From Rhodospirillales bacterium BBD 1991-14 (GTDB lineage: Bacteria; Pseudomonadota; Alphaproteobacteria; Kiloniellales; Kiloniellaceae): DNA of 64,000 bases. The position numbers and the translations under genes are program-made. Within the stretch, counting starts at the first letter, position 1. Each line of letters begins with the position of its first letter. Below, piece after piece: positions 37,660 through 46,285 of the stretch. The notes under the pieces were generated by a model that worked only from the letters and a program-made list of their open reading frames with translations, did not search any database and was not told the origin of the DNA. The stretch spans positions 248,001-312,000 of the forward strand of contig LYSY01000002.1 in NCBI GenBank assembly GCA_001657395.1, in the 5' to 3' direction.

Positions 37660-38790
37660 ATGCGTATTGCCTTTTATGCTCCACTGAAGCCCCCGACACA
37701 TGTGAATCCATCCGGTGACCGGCTGATGGGGCGGCTGCTCATGCAGGCGCTCGAACAGGCCGGCCACGATGTCACGCTGGCCAGCCGCTTTCGCAGCCGC
37801 GAGGCCGTCGGGGACCCGGAGCGCCAGGCACGCCTGCAGAAAGTGGGGGGCGGCCTGGCCAAGCGGCTGATCCGCCGCTACAAGGCGCTGCCGGCGCGCC
37901 AGCGCCCGCAGCTCTGGTTCACCTACCACCTCTATTACAAGGCACCGGACTGGATCGGCCCGGCGGTTGCCGCAGCGCTGAAGATCCCCTACGTGGTCGC
38001 CGAGGCCTCGGTCGCCCACAAGCGGGCCAGCGGCCCCTGGGCCGCCAGCCACCGTTCGGTCCTGCAGGCCCTGGAGCAGGCTGCCGCGGTCGTCACCTTC
38101 AACCCCCTGGACGCCAAGCTGATCCCCGATCAGGACAAGGTGCGGCCGCTGAAGGCCTTTCTCGACACCGCGCCCTACGACGCCGTGCGCCCGCTGCGGG
38201 GCGAGTACCGCCAGGCCCTGGCCAAGGAGCAGCATCTGAACCCGGAGCTGCCCTGGCTGCTGGCCGCCGCCATGACGCGGCCGGGCGACAAGCTTGCGTC
38301 CTACCAGCTCCTGGCCCAGGCACTGCGCGCCATCCCCGACATGCCCTGGCAGCTTGTGGTCGCCGGCGACGGCGCCGCCTATGAGGAGGTGCGCCAGGCC
38401 TTCGCCTGGGCCCAGCCGGAGCGGGTGCGCTTTCTCGGGCGGGTCCAGCCGGAGGTCATGCCGGCGCTCTATGCGGCCTGCGACCTGCTGGTCTGGCCGG
38501 CGGTGAACGAGGCCTTCGGCATGGCCCTGCTGGAGGCCCAGGCCGCCGGTCTGCCGGTCGTTGCCGGGCGCAATCCGGGCGTGGAGACCCTGGTCGAGGA
38601 GGGCGTGACCGGTTACCTCTGCGATCCCGGGCTGGCGACCTTTGCCGCCAGCGTCCGCGAAATCCTGACCCAGACCGCCAGCCGCAGCGCCATGGGCGAG
38701 GCGGCCCCCAGGGTGGTCGCCGAGAACCACAGCCTGCTGGCCGCGGCCCGGCGGCTGAACGCGATCCTGGAAGAAGCGAGCCGCGGGTGA
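37660..38790 (+). CDS. GT4-family glycosyltransferase
   Basis: A 376-residue GT-B enzyme. The N-terminal MRIAFYAPLKPPTHVNPSGD holds the glycine/proline entry loop. Later comes the donor-site half: LVVAGDGAAYEEVRQAF, RFLGRVQPEVMPALYAACDL, and the conserved VNEAFGMALLEAQAAGLPVV with two glutamates. Between them, TYHLYYKAPDWIGPAVA and YVVAEASVAHKR mark the acceptor side. I chose the ATG at 37660 on resemblance to other family starts, 19 bases after the previous stop; there is no strong ribosome site. The next gene overlaps its stop. Confidence 0.88.
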   Translation: MRIAFYAPLKPPTHVNPSGDRLMGRLLMQALEQAGHDVTLASRFRSREAVGDPERQARLQKVGGGLAKRLIRRYKALPARQRPQLWFTYHLYYKAPDWIGPAVAAALKIPYVVAEASVAHKRASGPWAASHRSVLQALEQAAAVVTFNPLDAKLIPDQDKVRPLKAFLDTAPYDAVRPLRGEYRQALAKEQHLNPELPWLLAAAMTRPGDKLASYQLLAQALRAIPDMPWQLVVAGDGAAYEEVRQAFAWAQPERVRFLGRVQPEVMPALYAACDLLVWPAVNEAFGMALLEAQAAGLPVVAGRNPGVETLVEEGVTGYLCDPGLATFAASVREILTQTASRSAMGEAAPRVVAENHSLLAAARRLNAILEEASRG

Positions 38791-39404
38791 CGGCGCTGCT
38801 GCTGCTCCGCCACGGCCCCACCGCCTGGAACGAGCAGGGGCGCCTGCAGGGCCGCAGCGACCAACCGCTCTCCGCCGCGGGACGGGCCGCCGTTGCGACA
38901 TGGCGCCTGCCCGCCGAGGCCGCCGCGGCGGCCTGGATCTGCAGCCCCCTGAAGCGGGCCCGCGAAACCGCCGAAATCCTGCGCCGCCGCCTGCCGGCAG
39001 GCGGCCCGAAATCCCCCGCTCTGGGACAGGACGCGCGGCTGATCGAGGCCGACTGGGGCGACTGGGAGGGGCAGCGCCTGGACGACCTCCGCACCGCCGG
39101 CGGATCGGCGATGGCCGCCAACGAGGCCCGGGGATTGGACTTTCGCCCGCCGAACGGCGAGAGTCCCAGGGCCGTGCAGAAAAGGGTCCTGCCATGGCTG
39201 CGCGAACAGGCGGGCGAGGACCGCGATGTCGTTGCGGTGACGCACAAAGGTGTGATCAGGGCCATCTATGCCCTGGCCAGCGGATGGGATATGCGTGACA
39301 GGCCGCCCGTAAAGCTGAAATCCGCGCGCGCGCACCGCTTTGCCCTGGCCGCGGACGGCCGGCCCTCGGTTGCGGCCCTGAACATCGCCCTCGACGGCGC
39401 GTAA
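38787..39404 (+). CDS. Histidine-phosphatase (phosphoglycerate-mutase-like) protein
   Basis: A 205-residue cytoplasmic phosphatase. The catalytic LLLLRHGPTAWNEQGRLQGRSD holds the RHG motif, and later motifs CSPLKRARETAEIL, EADWGDWEG and the second histidine VAVTHKGVIRAIYAL are intact. Such enzymes dephosphorylate sugar phosphates or phosphoglycerate derivatives, among others. Set between glycosyltransferase genes, it probably removes phosphate from a glycan intermediate. GTG start overlapping the previous stop (GTGA). Confidence 0.9.
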   Translation: MTALLLLRHGPTAWNEQGRLQGRSDQPLSAAGRAAVATWRLPAEAAAAAWICSPLKRARETAEILRRRLPAGGPKSPALGQDARLIEADWGDWEGQRLDDLRTAGGSAMAANEARGLDFRPPNGESPRAVQKRVLPWLREQAGEDRDVVAVTHKGVIRAIYALASGWDMRDRPPVKLKSARAHRFALAADGRPSVAALNIALDGA

Positions 39405-39427
39405 CCCTCTCACCGAAGGTGTAATCG

Positions 39428-40687
39428 ATGAACCGGGAGGCAATCGAAGGCATGGCGGAAGAGCGCTGCGACGTGATGCTTTATGTCCAGCACCTCCTGG
39501 GGATCGGGCACATCCGCCGCGGCGTCGTCCTGGCGCGGGCGTTCCAGCGGGCCGGCCTGAAGGTCGTGTTCGTCACCGGCGGCCTGCCGATCGGCGATCT
39601 CGGCCTGCCCGGGGTAGAGGTGGTGCAGCTGCCGCCGGCCCGCGCCCAGGACGAGACCTTCGCGGTCATCGTGGACGCCCAGGACCGGCCCATCGACGAG
39701 GCCTGGATGGCGGCGCGGCGAGAACAGCTCTTGGACCTCTATCGCCGCAAGCGCCCACGGGTGGTGATGATCGAGCTCTATCCCTTCGGCCGGCGCAAGA
39801 TGCGCTTCGAACTGGAGCCGCTGGTGGCCGAGGCGCGCCGGGCCGACCCGCCGGCGTTGATCGCCTGTTCGCTGCGCGACATCGTCAACCGCCCGGAGCG
39901 CCCGGAGAAGGCAAGCTGGATGCTGGAGACCTTTCGCCGCGATTTCGACCTGCTCTACGTGCACGGCGATCCGGCCTTCTTTCGCATCGAGACCAGCTTT
40001 CCCGAGGCCGCGGCGCTGTCCGAGCGTCTGCGCTACACCGGCTACGTCACCGAGGCGGGCCGCGTGCTTCCGGCCCCCAAAGCCGACGATCCGGAGGCCG
40101 GGCATGGCGAGGTGATCGTCTCCGTCGGCGGCGGAGCGGTCGGCCGCCATCTGGTCGAAGCGGCCCTGGCGGCGCGGCCGCTGACGGTGTTCGGCGCGAC
40201 CCCCTGGCGCATTCTGATCGGCCCCAACATGCCGGAGCCCGAGTACCGGCAACTGGCCGCCCTCGCCCCGCCAGGCGTCGTCGTGGAGCGGGCACGCAGC
40301 GATTTCGCCCTGCTGCTGACACGCGCGCGCCTGTCCATCAGCCAGGCCGGCTACAACACCATCATGGAGGTCTTGGCCGCGGGCCTGCCGGGCGTCGTCG
40401 TGCCCTTTGCCGGCGGCACCGAGACCGAGCAGACCCTGCGCGCCGAGCGCCTGGCCGCCGACGGCTACCTGACGGTGGTCGACGAACAGGGGCTGAGCGG
40501 CGAGAGTCTGGCGGCAGGCATTGCCCGCGCCCTTGAGAAACGGACGACCAACACCCGCGAGCCCTTCCGCATGGAGGGAGCCGACGAAACCGCCCGCCAC
40601 CTGCAGGCGCTGCTGGCGGCACCGGATGCCGGAACCGAGGCAACCCCGGCCCCACCCCCGGCCTCGTCTTTGGAGCAGGGCGCGTGA
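39428..40687 (+). CDS. GT28/MurG-like glycosyltransferase (second copy type)
   Basis: A 419-residue GT-B enzyme related to the one at 34987: YVQHLLGIGHIRRGVVLARA at the N-terminus, then IVSVGGGAVGRHLVEAAL and SISQAGYNTIMEVLAAGLPG, VVPFAGGTETEQTLRAERLA in the donor half. The C-terminal 25 residues are proline/alanine-rich. The pair of homologous enzymes at each end of the cluster suggests two sequential sugar additions. It starts 24 bases after the phosphatase gene; its stop overlaps the deacetylase start. Confidence 0.87.
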   Translation: MNREAIEGMAEERCDVMLYVQHLLGIGHIRRGVVLARAFQRAGLKVVFVTGGLPIGDLGLPGVEVVQLPPARAQDETFAVIVDAQDRPIDEAWMAARREQLLDLYRRKRPRVVMIELYPFGRRKMRFELEPLVAEARRADPPALIACSLRDIVNRPERPEKASWMLETFRRDFDLLYVHGDPAFFRIETSFPEAAALSERLRYTGYVTEAGRVLPAPKADDPEAGHGEVIVSVGGGAVGRHLVEAALAARPLTVFGATPWRILIGPNMPEPEYRQLAALAPPGVVVERARSDFALLLTRARLSISQAGYNTIMEVLAAGLPGVVVPFAGGTETEQTLRAERLAADGYLTVVDEQGLSGESLAAGIARALEKRTTNTREPFRMEGADETARHLQALLAAPDAGTEATPAPPPASSLEQGA

Positions 40688-41499
40688 GCGACTGGGCGGC
40701 CCTGGAGCGGGAGCTGGACCGCTGGGAGGAAGCCGGACAGGCGGCGACCCTCTGGTGGCGCGACGATGACGCCACGGCCCGGACCGCCGCCCTCGACCGC
40801 CTGCTCGACCTTGCCGACCGCCACGGCCTGCCCCTGGCCCTCGCGGTGATCCCGCAGGCCGCCGAGACCGCCCTCACAGACAGCCTGGAGGGCCGCGCTG
40901 CGGGGGTCCGGGTGCTGCAGCACGGCTTCGCCCACCGCAACCACGCCGGCCCGGACGCCAAGAAATGCGAACTCGTGGCTGCCGCGCTGCGCCCCGAAAT
41001 CGCCGGGGAGCTGCGCCAGGGCCAGGCCCTGCTGGCCGCGCTCTGCAGCGAGCGGCTGGTCCCTGCGCTGGTGCCGCCCTGGAACCGCATCGATGCCGAC
41101 CTGGTGGCGGCCCTGCCATCCCTCGGCTTCGGGGGCCTTTCGACCTACAAGGCCCGCCGCCTGGCAGAGCCCGTCGCCGGGCTGCGGCAGGTCAACTGCC
41201 ATCTCGACATCATGCAGTGGCGCCCGCAGCGCCGCTTCCTGGGAACCGCGGCCGCCCTGCAGCTTCTGGTCGGGCACCTGGAGGCACGGCGGACAGGGGA
41301 AGCCGATGCGGACGAAGCCACCGGCATCCTGACCCATCATGCCGTCCACGACGCGGAGGCCTGGCGCTTCCTGGAAGACCTGCTGCCGCGCCTCGCCGGC
41401 CATCCGGCCAGCCGCTTCCCGCCGCCCGATACGCTCTTCGCCGCCCCGGCGGACAGGGTCCCGGCGTCTTCGCCCCAATCCGTTTCGGGGGCGGCATGA
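40684..41499 (+). CDS. Polysaccharide-deacetylase-like protein
   Basis: A 271-residue protein with a degenerate NodB-type fold: LWWRDDDATARTAALDRLL (Asp-Asp pair), RVLQHGFAHRNHAG (the HxxxH metal site), PALVPPWNRIDADLVAAL and ILTHHAVHDAEAWRFLEDLL. This short, signal-less form occurs next to glycosyltransferase genes in related bacteria. It may deacetylate an N-acetyl sugar on the inner side of the membrane. The GTG start overlaps the previous stop by four bases; the stop overlaps the next gene. Confidence 0.85.
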   Translation: MSDWAALERELDRWEEAGQAATLWWRDDDATARTAALDRLLDLADRHGLPLALAVIPQAAETALTDSLEGRAAGVRVLQHGFAHRNHAGPDAKKCELVAAALRPEIAGELRQGQALLAALCSERLVPALVPPWNRIDADLVAALPSLGFGGLSTYKARRLAEPVAGLRQVNCHLDIMQWRPQRRFLGTAAALQLLVGHLEARRTGEADADEATGILTHHAVHDAEAWRFLEDLLPRLAGHPASRFPPPDTLFAAPADRVPASSPQSVSGAA

Positions 41500-42020
41500 T
41501 CGTGCTCCGCTACCCCTCCCGCGCGCTGTTCGGGGACTACCTGCGCTCCGGCGCCGGCCTTGTGGTCGGCCTCGGCGTCCTGGTCGCCGTACCGCCGAAC
41601 ATTCCCGTGGTGGTGATCTTCGGCGGGATCGCCGTGCTCTTTGGCGTGTTCGGCCTGCGGACCCTGCAGCGCCAGAAGCTGGAGGTGGCGCTGACCGAAA
41701 ACGAGATCGCCTGCCGCGGTCTCGGCACCAAGGTTCTGGCCTGGTCCGACCTGGACTTCATGCGCCTGCGCTACTTCGGCCGGCGCGGCAAGCGCGGTGT
41801 CTTCGGCGCCGGCTTCATGGAGCTGAAGCTGAAAGGGGCGGGCACCGCCCTCACCTTCGAATCCAGCCTGGAGGGCTTCGAGAAGGTCGCGGAAATGGCC
41901 GCTCGTTCGTACAAGAACAATGGCCTCAGTCTCGATCCCGCGACGGCCAGCAACCTGATCGACCTGGGCATCGACAGCGATGCGGCGGTGGGGTGCGATT
42001 CCCCGCCAAACGTCCTATAA
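41496..42020 (+). CDS. Small membrane protein with PH-like domain
   Basis: A 174-residue protein of no named family that I recognise. Two hydrophobic helices near the N-terminus (VVGLGVLVAVPPNIPVVV, IFGGIAVLFGVFGL) are followed by a beta-rich cytoplasmic part, VALTENEIACRGLGTKVLAW, SDLDFMRLRYFGRR and FMELKLKGAGTALTFESSLE, resembling bacterial PH-like domains. The end has a helix and an unconserved tail. Its ATG overlaps the deacetylase stop; it ends the cluster 34 bases before the peptide ABC transporter. It might anchor the glycosyltransferases at the membrane (inference). Confidence 0.8.
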   Translation: MIVLRYPSRALFGDYLRSGAGLVVGLGVLVAVPPNIPVVVIFGGIAVLFGVFGLRTLQRQKLEVALTENEIACRGLGTKVLAWSDLDFMRLRYFGRRGKRGVFGAGFMELKLKGAGTALTFESSLEGFEKVAEMAARSYKNNGLSLDPATASNLIDLGIDSDAAVGCDSPPNVL

Positions 42021-42054
42021 CCCTGCGATATTGCCTGGGGACCGGGGAGCCACT

Positions 42055-43992
42055 GTGCGGAACCTTTTGCAGATTAAGGACCTGCGGATCAGTTTCGATC
42101 TGCCGGAGGGGCGCCTTGAAGCGGTACGCGGCGTAAGCTTCCGCGTCCCGGCCGGGCGCACTGTCGCCCTGGTCGGCGAGTCCGGGTCCGGCAAATCGGT
42201 GGTCAGCCAGGCGATCATGGGCATCCTGCCGCGCAGCGCCAAGATCGACAGCGGGCGGATCCTGTTCAACGACCCGGCCAGCTCCAGCGACGTCATCGAC
42301 ATCGCCAGCCTGCACTCCGACAGCGAGGCCATGCGCGCCATCCGCGGCAGCCGCATCTCGATCATTTTCCAGGAACCCATGACGTCGCTGTCGCCGGTGC
42401 ACACCGTCGGCAACCAGATCCTCGAAGCCCTGCACCTGCACCGGAACGTCACCGCCAGCGAAGGCCTGGCACTGGCGACGGAGATGCTGCGGCTGGTGGG
42501 CTTTCCCGATCCGGCCAAGGCGATCAAGACCTACCCCTTCGAACTCTCCGGCGGTCTGCGCCAGCGCGCCATGATCGCCATGGCGCTGGTCTGCCGGCCG
42601 GCGCTGCTGATCGCCGACGAGCCGACCACCGCCCTCGACGTGACGATCCAGGCGCAGATCCTGAAGCTGATCAAGGACCTGCAGTCGGAGCTGGGCATGG
42701 CGGTGCTGATGATCACCCACGACCTGGGCGTGGTCGCCAACGTCGCCGACGAAGTGGTCGTCATGTACCACGGCGAGATCATGGAGAGCGGCACGCTGGA
42801 GGACATCTTCCGGGCCCCTGCGCATCCCTATCTCTCCGCCCTGCTGCGCGCCGTGCCGCGCTTTCACATGGAGCCCGGCGAGCGGCTGGTGCCGATCCGC
42901 GAAATCAAGAAGCAGGCGGACGGCGCCTTCCTGGGCGAAAAGATCGAACGCTCCAAAGACGCCGATGGAACGATCCTGAAGATCGAAGGGCTGACCAAGC
43001 GCTTCACCATCCGCAAGTCCGGCCTCTTCGGCGGCAGCAGCAGCGACGTGCTGGCCGTCGACGACGTCACGCTGACGGTGCGCCGCGGGGAGTGCCTGGG
43101 CCTGGTCGGCGAGAGCGGCTGCGGCAAGACGACGCTTTCCAAGATGATCATGCGCGCGCTCACCCCGGACAGCGGCAGCATCACCTTCACCGGCGGCCGG
43201 CCCGGCGACGGGGAGACCAACGTCCTGACCCTGGAAAACAAGGCGTTGATGAACTTCCGCAAGCAGATCCAGTTCGTCTTCCAGGACCCCTTCTCCTCGT
43301 TGAATCCGCGCATGACGGTGGGCGAGATCATTGCCGAGCCGCTGGTGATCCACGGCATCGGCACGGCCGCCAGCCGGCGCCGGGTGGTCGAGGAACTGAT
43401 GGGCGTCGTCGGCCTCAACCGCCAGCACGTCCGCCGCTATCCGCACAGCTTTTCCGGCGGCCAGCGCCAGCGCATCGGCATCGCCCGCGCCCTGGCGCTG
43501 CGCCCGCAGTTGCTGATCTGTGACGAGCCGGTCTCGGCGCTGGACGTCTCCATTCAGGCCCAGGTGCTAAACCTGCTGAAGGACCTGAAGGCGGATCTGG
43601 GTCTGACCTACATCTTCATCAGCCATAACCTGGCGGTGGTCGACTACATCGCCGACCGCATCGCGGTGATGTGCCGGGGCGGTCTGGTGGAACTGGCGCC
43701 GCGCGAAAGCCTGTTCCGCGACCCGGTCCACCCCTACACGCGCGCCTTGCTGTCTGCCGTGCCGGAACCGGATCCGCACCAGCGTCTCGACCTGACGGCC
43801 CTGATGGAGGGGCGCGCGTCCGACCCGACGGCCTGGCCCCAGCCCTTCACCATCGCGCCCGGCGGAGATGGCCAGCCGATGACCATGATCGACCTGGGCG
43901 ACGGACATTGGGTGCGCGCGCGCGCCGGCAGCGATCCGGCAGTGCTCACCTGCCGGCCCCAGCCGGCGCGGCAACACGAGGCGAAGGTCTAA
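42055..43992 (+). CDS. Oligopeptide-type ABC transporter ATPase, fused DppD-DppF form
   Basis: A 645-residue protein with two complete ABC ATPase domains in tandem, as in YejF. Domain 1: Walker [13 protein letters not shown], signature [13 protein letters not shown], Walker [10 protein letters not shown]. Domain 2: [36 protein letters not shown]. Each domain ends in the oligopeptide-type C-terminal extension ([12 protein letters not shown] and [12 protein letters not shown]). GTG start at 42055 with GGGGAG upstream. It energises import of peptides, opines or related solutes through the two permeases encoded next. Confidence 0.93.
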   Translation: MRNLLQIKDLRISFDLPEGRLEAVRGVSFRVPAGRTVALVGESGSGKSVVSQAIMGILPRSAKIDSGRILFNDPASSSDVIDIASLHSDSEAMRAIRGSRISIIFQEPMTSLSPVHTVGNQILEALHLHRNVTASEGLALATEMLRLVGFPDPAKAIKTYPFELSGGLRQRAMIAMALVCRPALLIADEPTTALDVTIQAQILKLIKDLQSELGMAVLMITHDLGVVANVADEVVVMYHGEIMESGTLEDIFRAPAHPYLSALLRAVPRFHMEPGERLVPIREIKKQADGAFLGEKIERSKDADGTILKIEGLTKRFTIRKSGLFGGSSSDVLAVDDVTLTVRRGECLGLVGESGCGKTTLSKMIMRALTPDSGSITFTGGRPGDGETNVLTLENKALMNFRKQIQFVFQDPFSSLNPRMTVGEIIAEPLVIHGIGTAASRRRVVEELMGVVGLNRQHVRRYPHSFSGGQRQRIGIARALALRPQLLICDEPVSALDVSIQAQVLNLLKDLKADLGLTYIFISHNLAVVDYIADRIAVMCRGGLVELAPRESLFRDPVHPYTRALLSAVPEPDPHQRLDLTALMEGRASDPTAWPQPFTIAPGGDGQPMTMIDLGDGHWVRARAGSDPAVLTCRPQPARQHEAKV

Positions 43993-43997
43993 ACCCC

Positions 43998-44996
43998 ATG
44001 CTGAGCTACTTCGCCCGCCGCCTGCTGGTGATGATCCCGACGCTGCTGGTCATCAGCCTGGTCGTCTTCTTCATCATTCAACTGCCCCCCGGCGACTATC
44101 TGGAAACCCTGATCGCCGAGGAGCAGGCGCGGGGCGAGACCGTCGATCAGGAGCGCATCGCCTTCCTGCGTGAGCAGTACGGCCTCGACAAGCCGATGAT
44201 CGAGCAGTACTGGATCTGGCTGCTCGGCCTGCTGCAGGGCGATCTCGGCTATTCCTTCGAGTTCGAGCTGCCGGTGGTGGAGGTGATCGGCGACCGCTTC
44301 TGGTTCACCGTTGTCCTGGCGCTGGCCACCACGCTCTTCACCTACATCCTTTCCTTTCCCATCGGCATCTATTCCGCCGTGCGGCAGTACTCGGTCGGCG
44401 ACTACGCGGCGACCTTCGTGGGTTACTTCGGCCTGGCGATGCCGAACTTCCTCTTCGCCTTGGTGCTGCTCTACTACGCCAACGTCTGGTTCGGGCTTTC
44501 GATCGGCGGGCTGATGGACCCGCAGTACATCGGTGCGCCCTGGACCGTCGACAAGGTGATCTCGGTCATCAACCATCTCTGGATTCCGATGCTCGTGATC
44601 GGGACCTCCGGTACCGCGGCGATGATCCGCCGCCTGCGCGCCAACATGCTGGACGAACTGCAGCGCCAGTACGTCATCACGGCACGGGCCAAGGGCCTCT
44701 CGCCGATGAAGATCATCCTGAAGTATCCGCTGCGCCTGGCCCTCAACCCCTTCATCGCCGACATCGGTATGATCCTGCCGCAAGTGGTCTCCGGCGCCGC
44801 ACTGGTCTCCGTGGTGATGGATCTGCCGACCAACGGGCCTCTGCTGCTGCGCTCCCTGCAGAGCCAGGACATGTACCTGGCCGGCGCCTTCCTGATGTTC
44901 GAGGCAACGCTGGTGGTGATCGGGGTCTTCATCTCCGACATTCTCCTGGCCATGCTCGATCCGCGCATCCGCCTGGGAGGGGCCTCGTCGAAATGA
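43998..44996 (+). CDS. Oligopeptide-type ABC transporter permease (DppB/YejB family)
   Basis: A 332-residue inner-membrane permease. N-terminal MLSYFARRLLVMIPTLLVIS and FFIIQLPPGDYLETL with the following LREQYGLDKPMIEQYWIWL are diagnostic of the DppB/OppB family. Six hydrophobic helices can be read, and the ATPase-coupling loop appears as YVITARAKGLSPMKIILKYP. It follows the ATPase gene by five bases and overlaps the next permease by four. Peptide substrate is inferred from the family. Confidence 0.93.
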   Translation: MLSYFARRLLVMIPTLLVISLVVFFIIQLPPGDYLETLIAEEQARGETVDQERIAFLREQYGLDKPMIEQYWIWLLGLLQGDLGYSFEFELPVVEVIGDRFWFTVVLALATTLFTYILSFPIGIYSAVRQYSVGDYAATFVGYFGLAMPNFLFALVLLYYANVWFGLSIGGLMDPQYIGAPWTVDKVISVINHLWIPMLVIGTSGTAAMIRRLRANMLDELQRQYVITARAKGLSPMKIILKYPLRLALNPFIADIGMILPQVVSGAALVSVVMDLPTNGPLLLRSLQSQDMYLAGAFLMFEATLVVIGVFISDILLAMLDPRIRLGGASSK

Positions 44997-46168
44997 CCGA
45001 CCGCAATCTCAGGCCGGGCGAGCCGCTGCCCCACTACGTCAACGAAGCGCCCTTCGACCCTTACCGTGCCGACACGCTGACGCCGGAGCAGGAGCGTTAC
45101 TATCAGGCATCCGAGTGGCGCATCATGTGGTGGAAGTTCCGCCGCCACCGGGTCGCCGTATGGTCCGGCGCTTTCCTGCTGGCCATCTACTTCGCCATCG
45201 TCATCTGCGAGGTCCTGGCACCTTACAATCTGCACAGCCGGGACACGGGCCACATCTACGCCCCGCCGCAGTCGCTGCACCTGTTTCATGAGGGCGAGTT
45301 CATCGGGCCTTTCGTCTACGGCTTCGATTTCAAGCTGAACATGGAAACCCTGGCGCGCGAGTACGTGCCCAATCCGGAAAAGATCCAGAGGGTCCGCTTT
45401 TTCTGCCGCGGCGATGCCTACGAGTTCTGGGGCGTCATTCCGGGGGACATCCACCTCTTCTGTCCCGCCGAGGGGGGAACGCTGTTCCTCTTCGGCACCG
45501 ACCGCCTGGGACGCGACATGCTGAGCCGCATTCTCTACGGCGCGCGCATCTCCCTCAGCCTCGGCTTCATCGCCGTCGCCATCTCCTTCGTGCTCGGCGT
45601 GATCATCGGCGGTGCCGCCGGCTACTACGGCGGCTGGGTGGATGCGATCGTGCTGCGCGTGATCGAACTGATCCGCTCCTTCCCGGAGCTGCCGCTGTTC
45701 ATGACGCTTTCGGCTCTGCTGCCGGTGACCTGGAGTCCCATCGGGGTCTTCGTCGGCATCTCGGTGATCATCGGCTTCCTCGACTGGCCGGGACTGGGCC
45801 GCGCGGTGCGCGCCAAGATCCTCTCCCTGCGCGAGGAGGACTTCACCACCGCCGCCCAGCTCATGGGCGCCTCGCCGCGGCGGATCATCGGGCGCCACCT
45901 GCTGCCCAGCTTCACCAGCCACCTGATCGCCTCGGTGACCCTTTCGATCCCGACGGCCATTTTGGGCGAGACGGCGCTGTCCTTCCTGGGCATCGGTCTG
46001 CGCCCGCCAGTGACCTCCTGGGGCGTTCTGCTGAACGAGGCGCAGGACCTCAACATCGTCGAGCTCTATCCCTGGCTGATGCTGCCGGTGGTGCCGCTCT
46101 TCCTTGTGGTGCTGGCCTTCAACTTCCTGGGCGACGGGCTGCGCGACGCGGCCGACCCTTACAGGTAG
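44993..46168 (+). CDS. Oligopeptide-type ABC transporter permease (DppC/YejE family)
   Basis: A 391-residue permease. The first helix (VWSGAFLLAIYFAIVICEVL) is followed by an extended periplasmic segment of about 95 residues (with KLNMETLAREYVPNPEKIQR) that ordinary DppC proteins lack. Then come the family elements FGTDRLGRDMLSRILYGARI, the helices, and the coupling loop DFTTAAQLMGASPRRIIGRH. The end, LGDGLRDAADPYR, is typical. No periplasmic binding protein gene is adjacent, so one must be encoded elsewhere. Its stop is followed at once by a 15-bp repeat array. Confidence 0.93.
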   Translation: MTDRNLRPGEPLPHYVNEAPFDPYRADTLTPEQERYYQASEWRIMWWKFRRHRVAVWSGAFLLAIYFAIVICEVLAPYNLHSRDTGHIYAPPQSLHLFHEGEFIGPFVYGFDFKLNMETLAREYVPNPEKIQRVRFFCRGDAYEFWGVIPGDIHLFCPAEGGTLFLFGTDRLGRDMLSRILYGARISLSLGFIAVAISFVLGVIIGGAAGYYGGWVDAIVLRVIELIRSFPELPLFMTLSALLPVTWSPIGVFVGISVIIGFLDWPGLGRAVRAKILSLREEDFTTAAQLMGASPRRIIGRHLLPSFTSHLIASVTLSIPTAILGETALSFLGIGLRPPVTSWGVLLNEAQDLNIVELYPWLMLPVVPLFLVVLAFNFLGDGLRDAADPYR

Positions 46169-46170
46169 CG

Positions 46171-46275
46171 GCCCTTTGGGAAACGCCCCTTTGGGAAACG
46201 CCCCTTTGGGAAACGCCCCTTTGGGAAACGCCCCTTTGGGAAACGCCCCTTTGGGAAACGCCCCTTTGGGAAACG
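46171..46275. repeat. 15-bp perfect tandem repeat, seven copies
   Basis: CCCCTTTGGGAAACG repeated at exact 15-base intervals between two convergent genes: the permease stop at 46168 and the cyclase stop at 46286. Each unit holds CCC-TTT-GGG. No spacer sequence and no obvious T-rich terminator nearby. Confidence 0.95.
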
Positions 46276-46285
46276 CTCTGCGGAC

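Noticed and set aside
41926-43446. 506-codon minus-strand open frame
   Set aside because: Antisense to the tandem ABC ATPase gene, whose ABC motifs are complete.
34906-46168. Capsule or O-antigen locus
   Set aside because: No Wzx, Wzy, Wzz, Wza/Wzc or sugar-nucleotide synthesis genes are present; glycosyltransferases alone do not support that label.
46171-46275. Possible CRISPR array
   Set aside because: Units abut each other with no spacers, are only 15 bp, and no cas genes are present; the same holds for the other repeat arrays.
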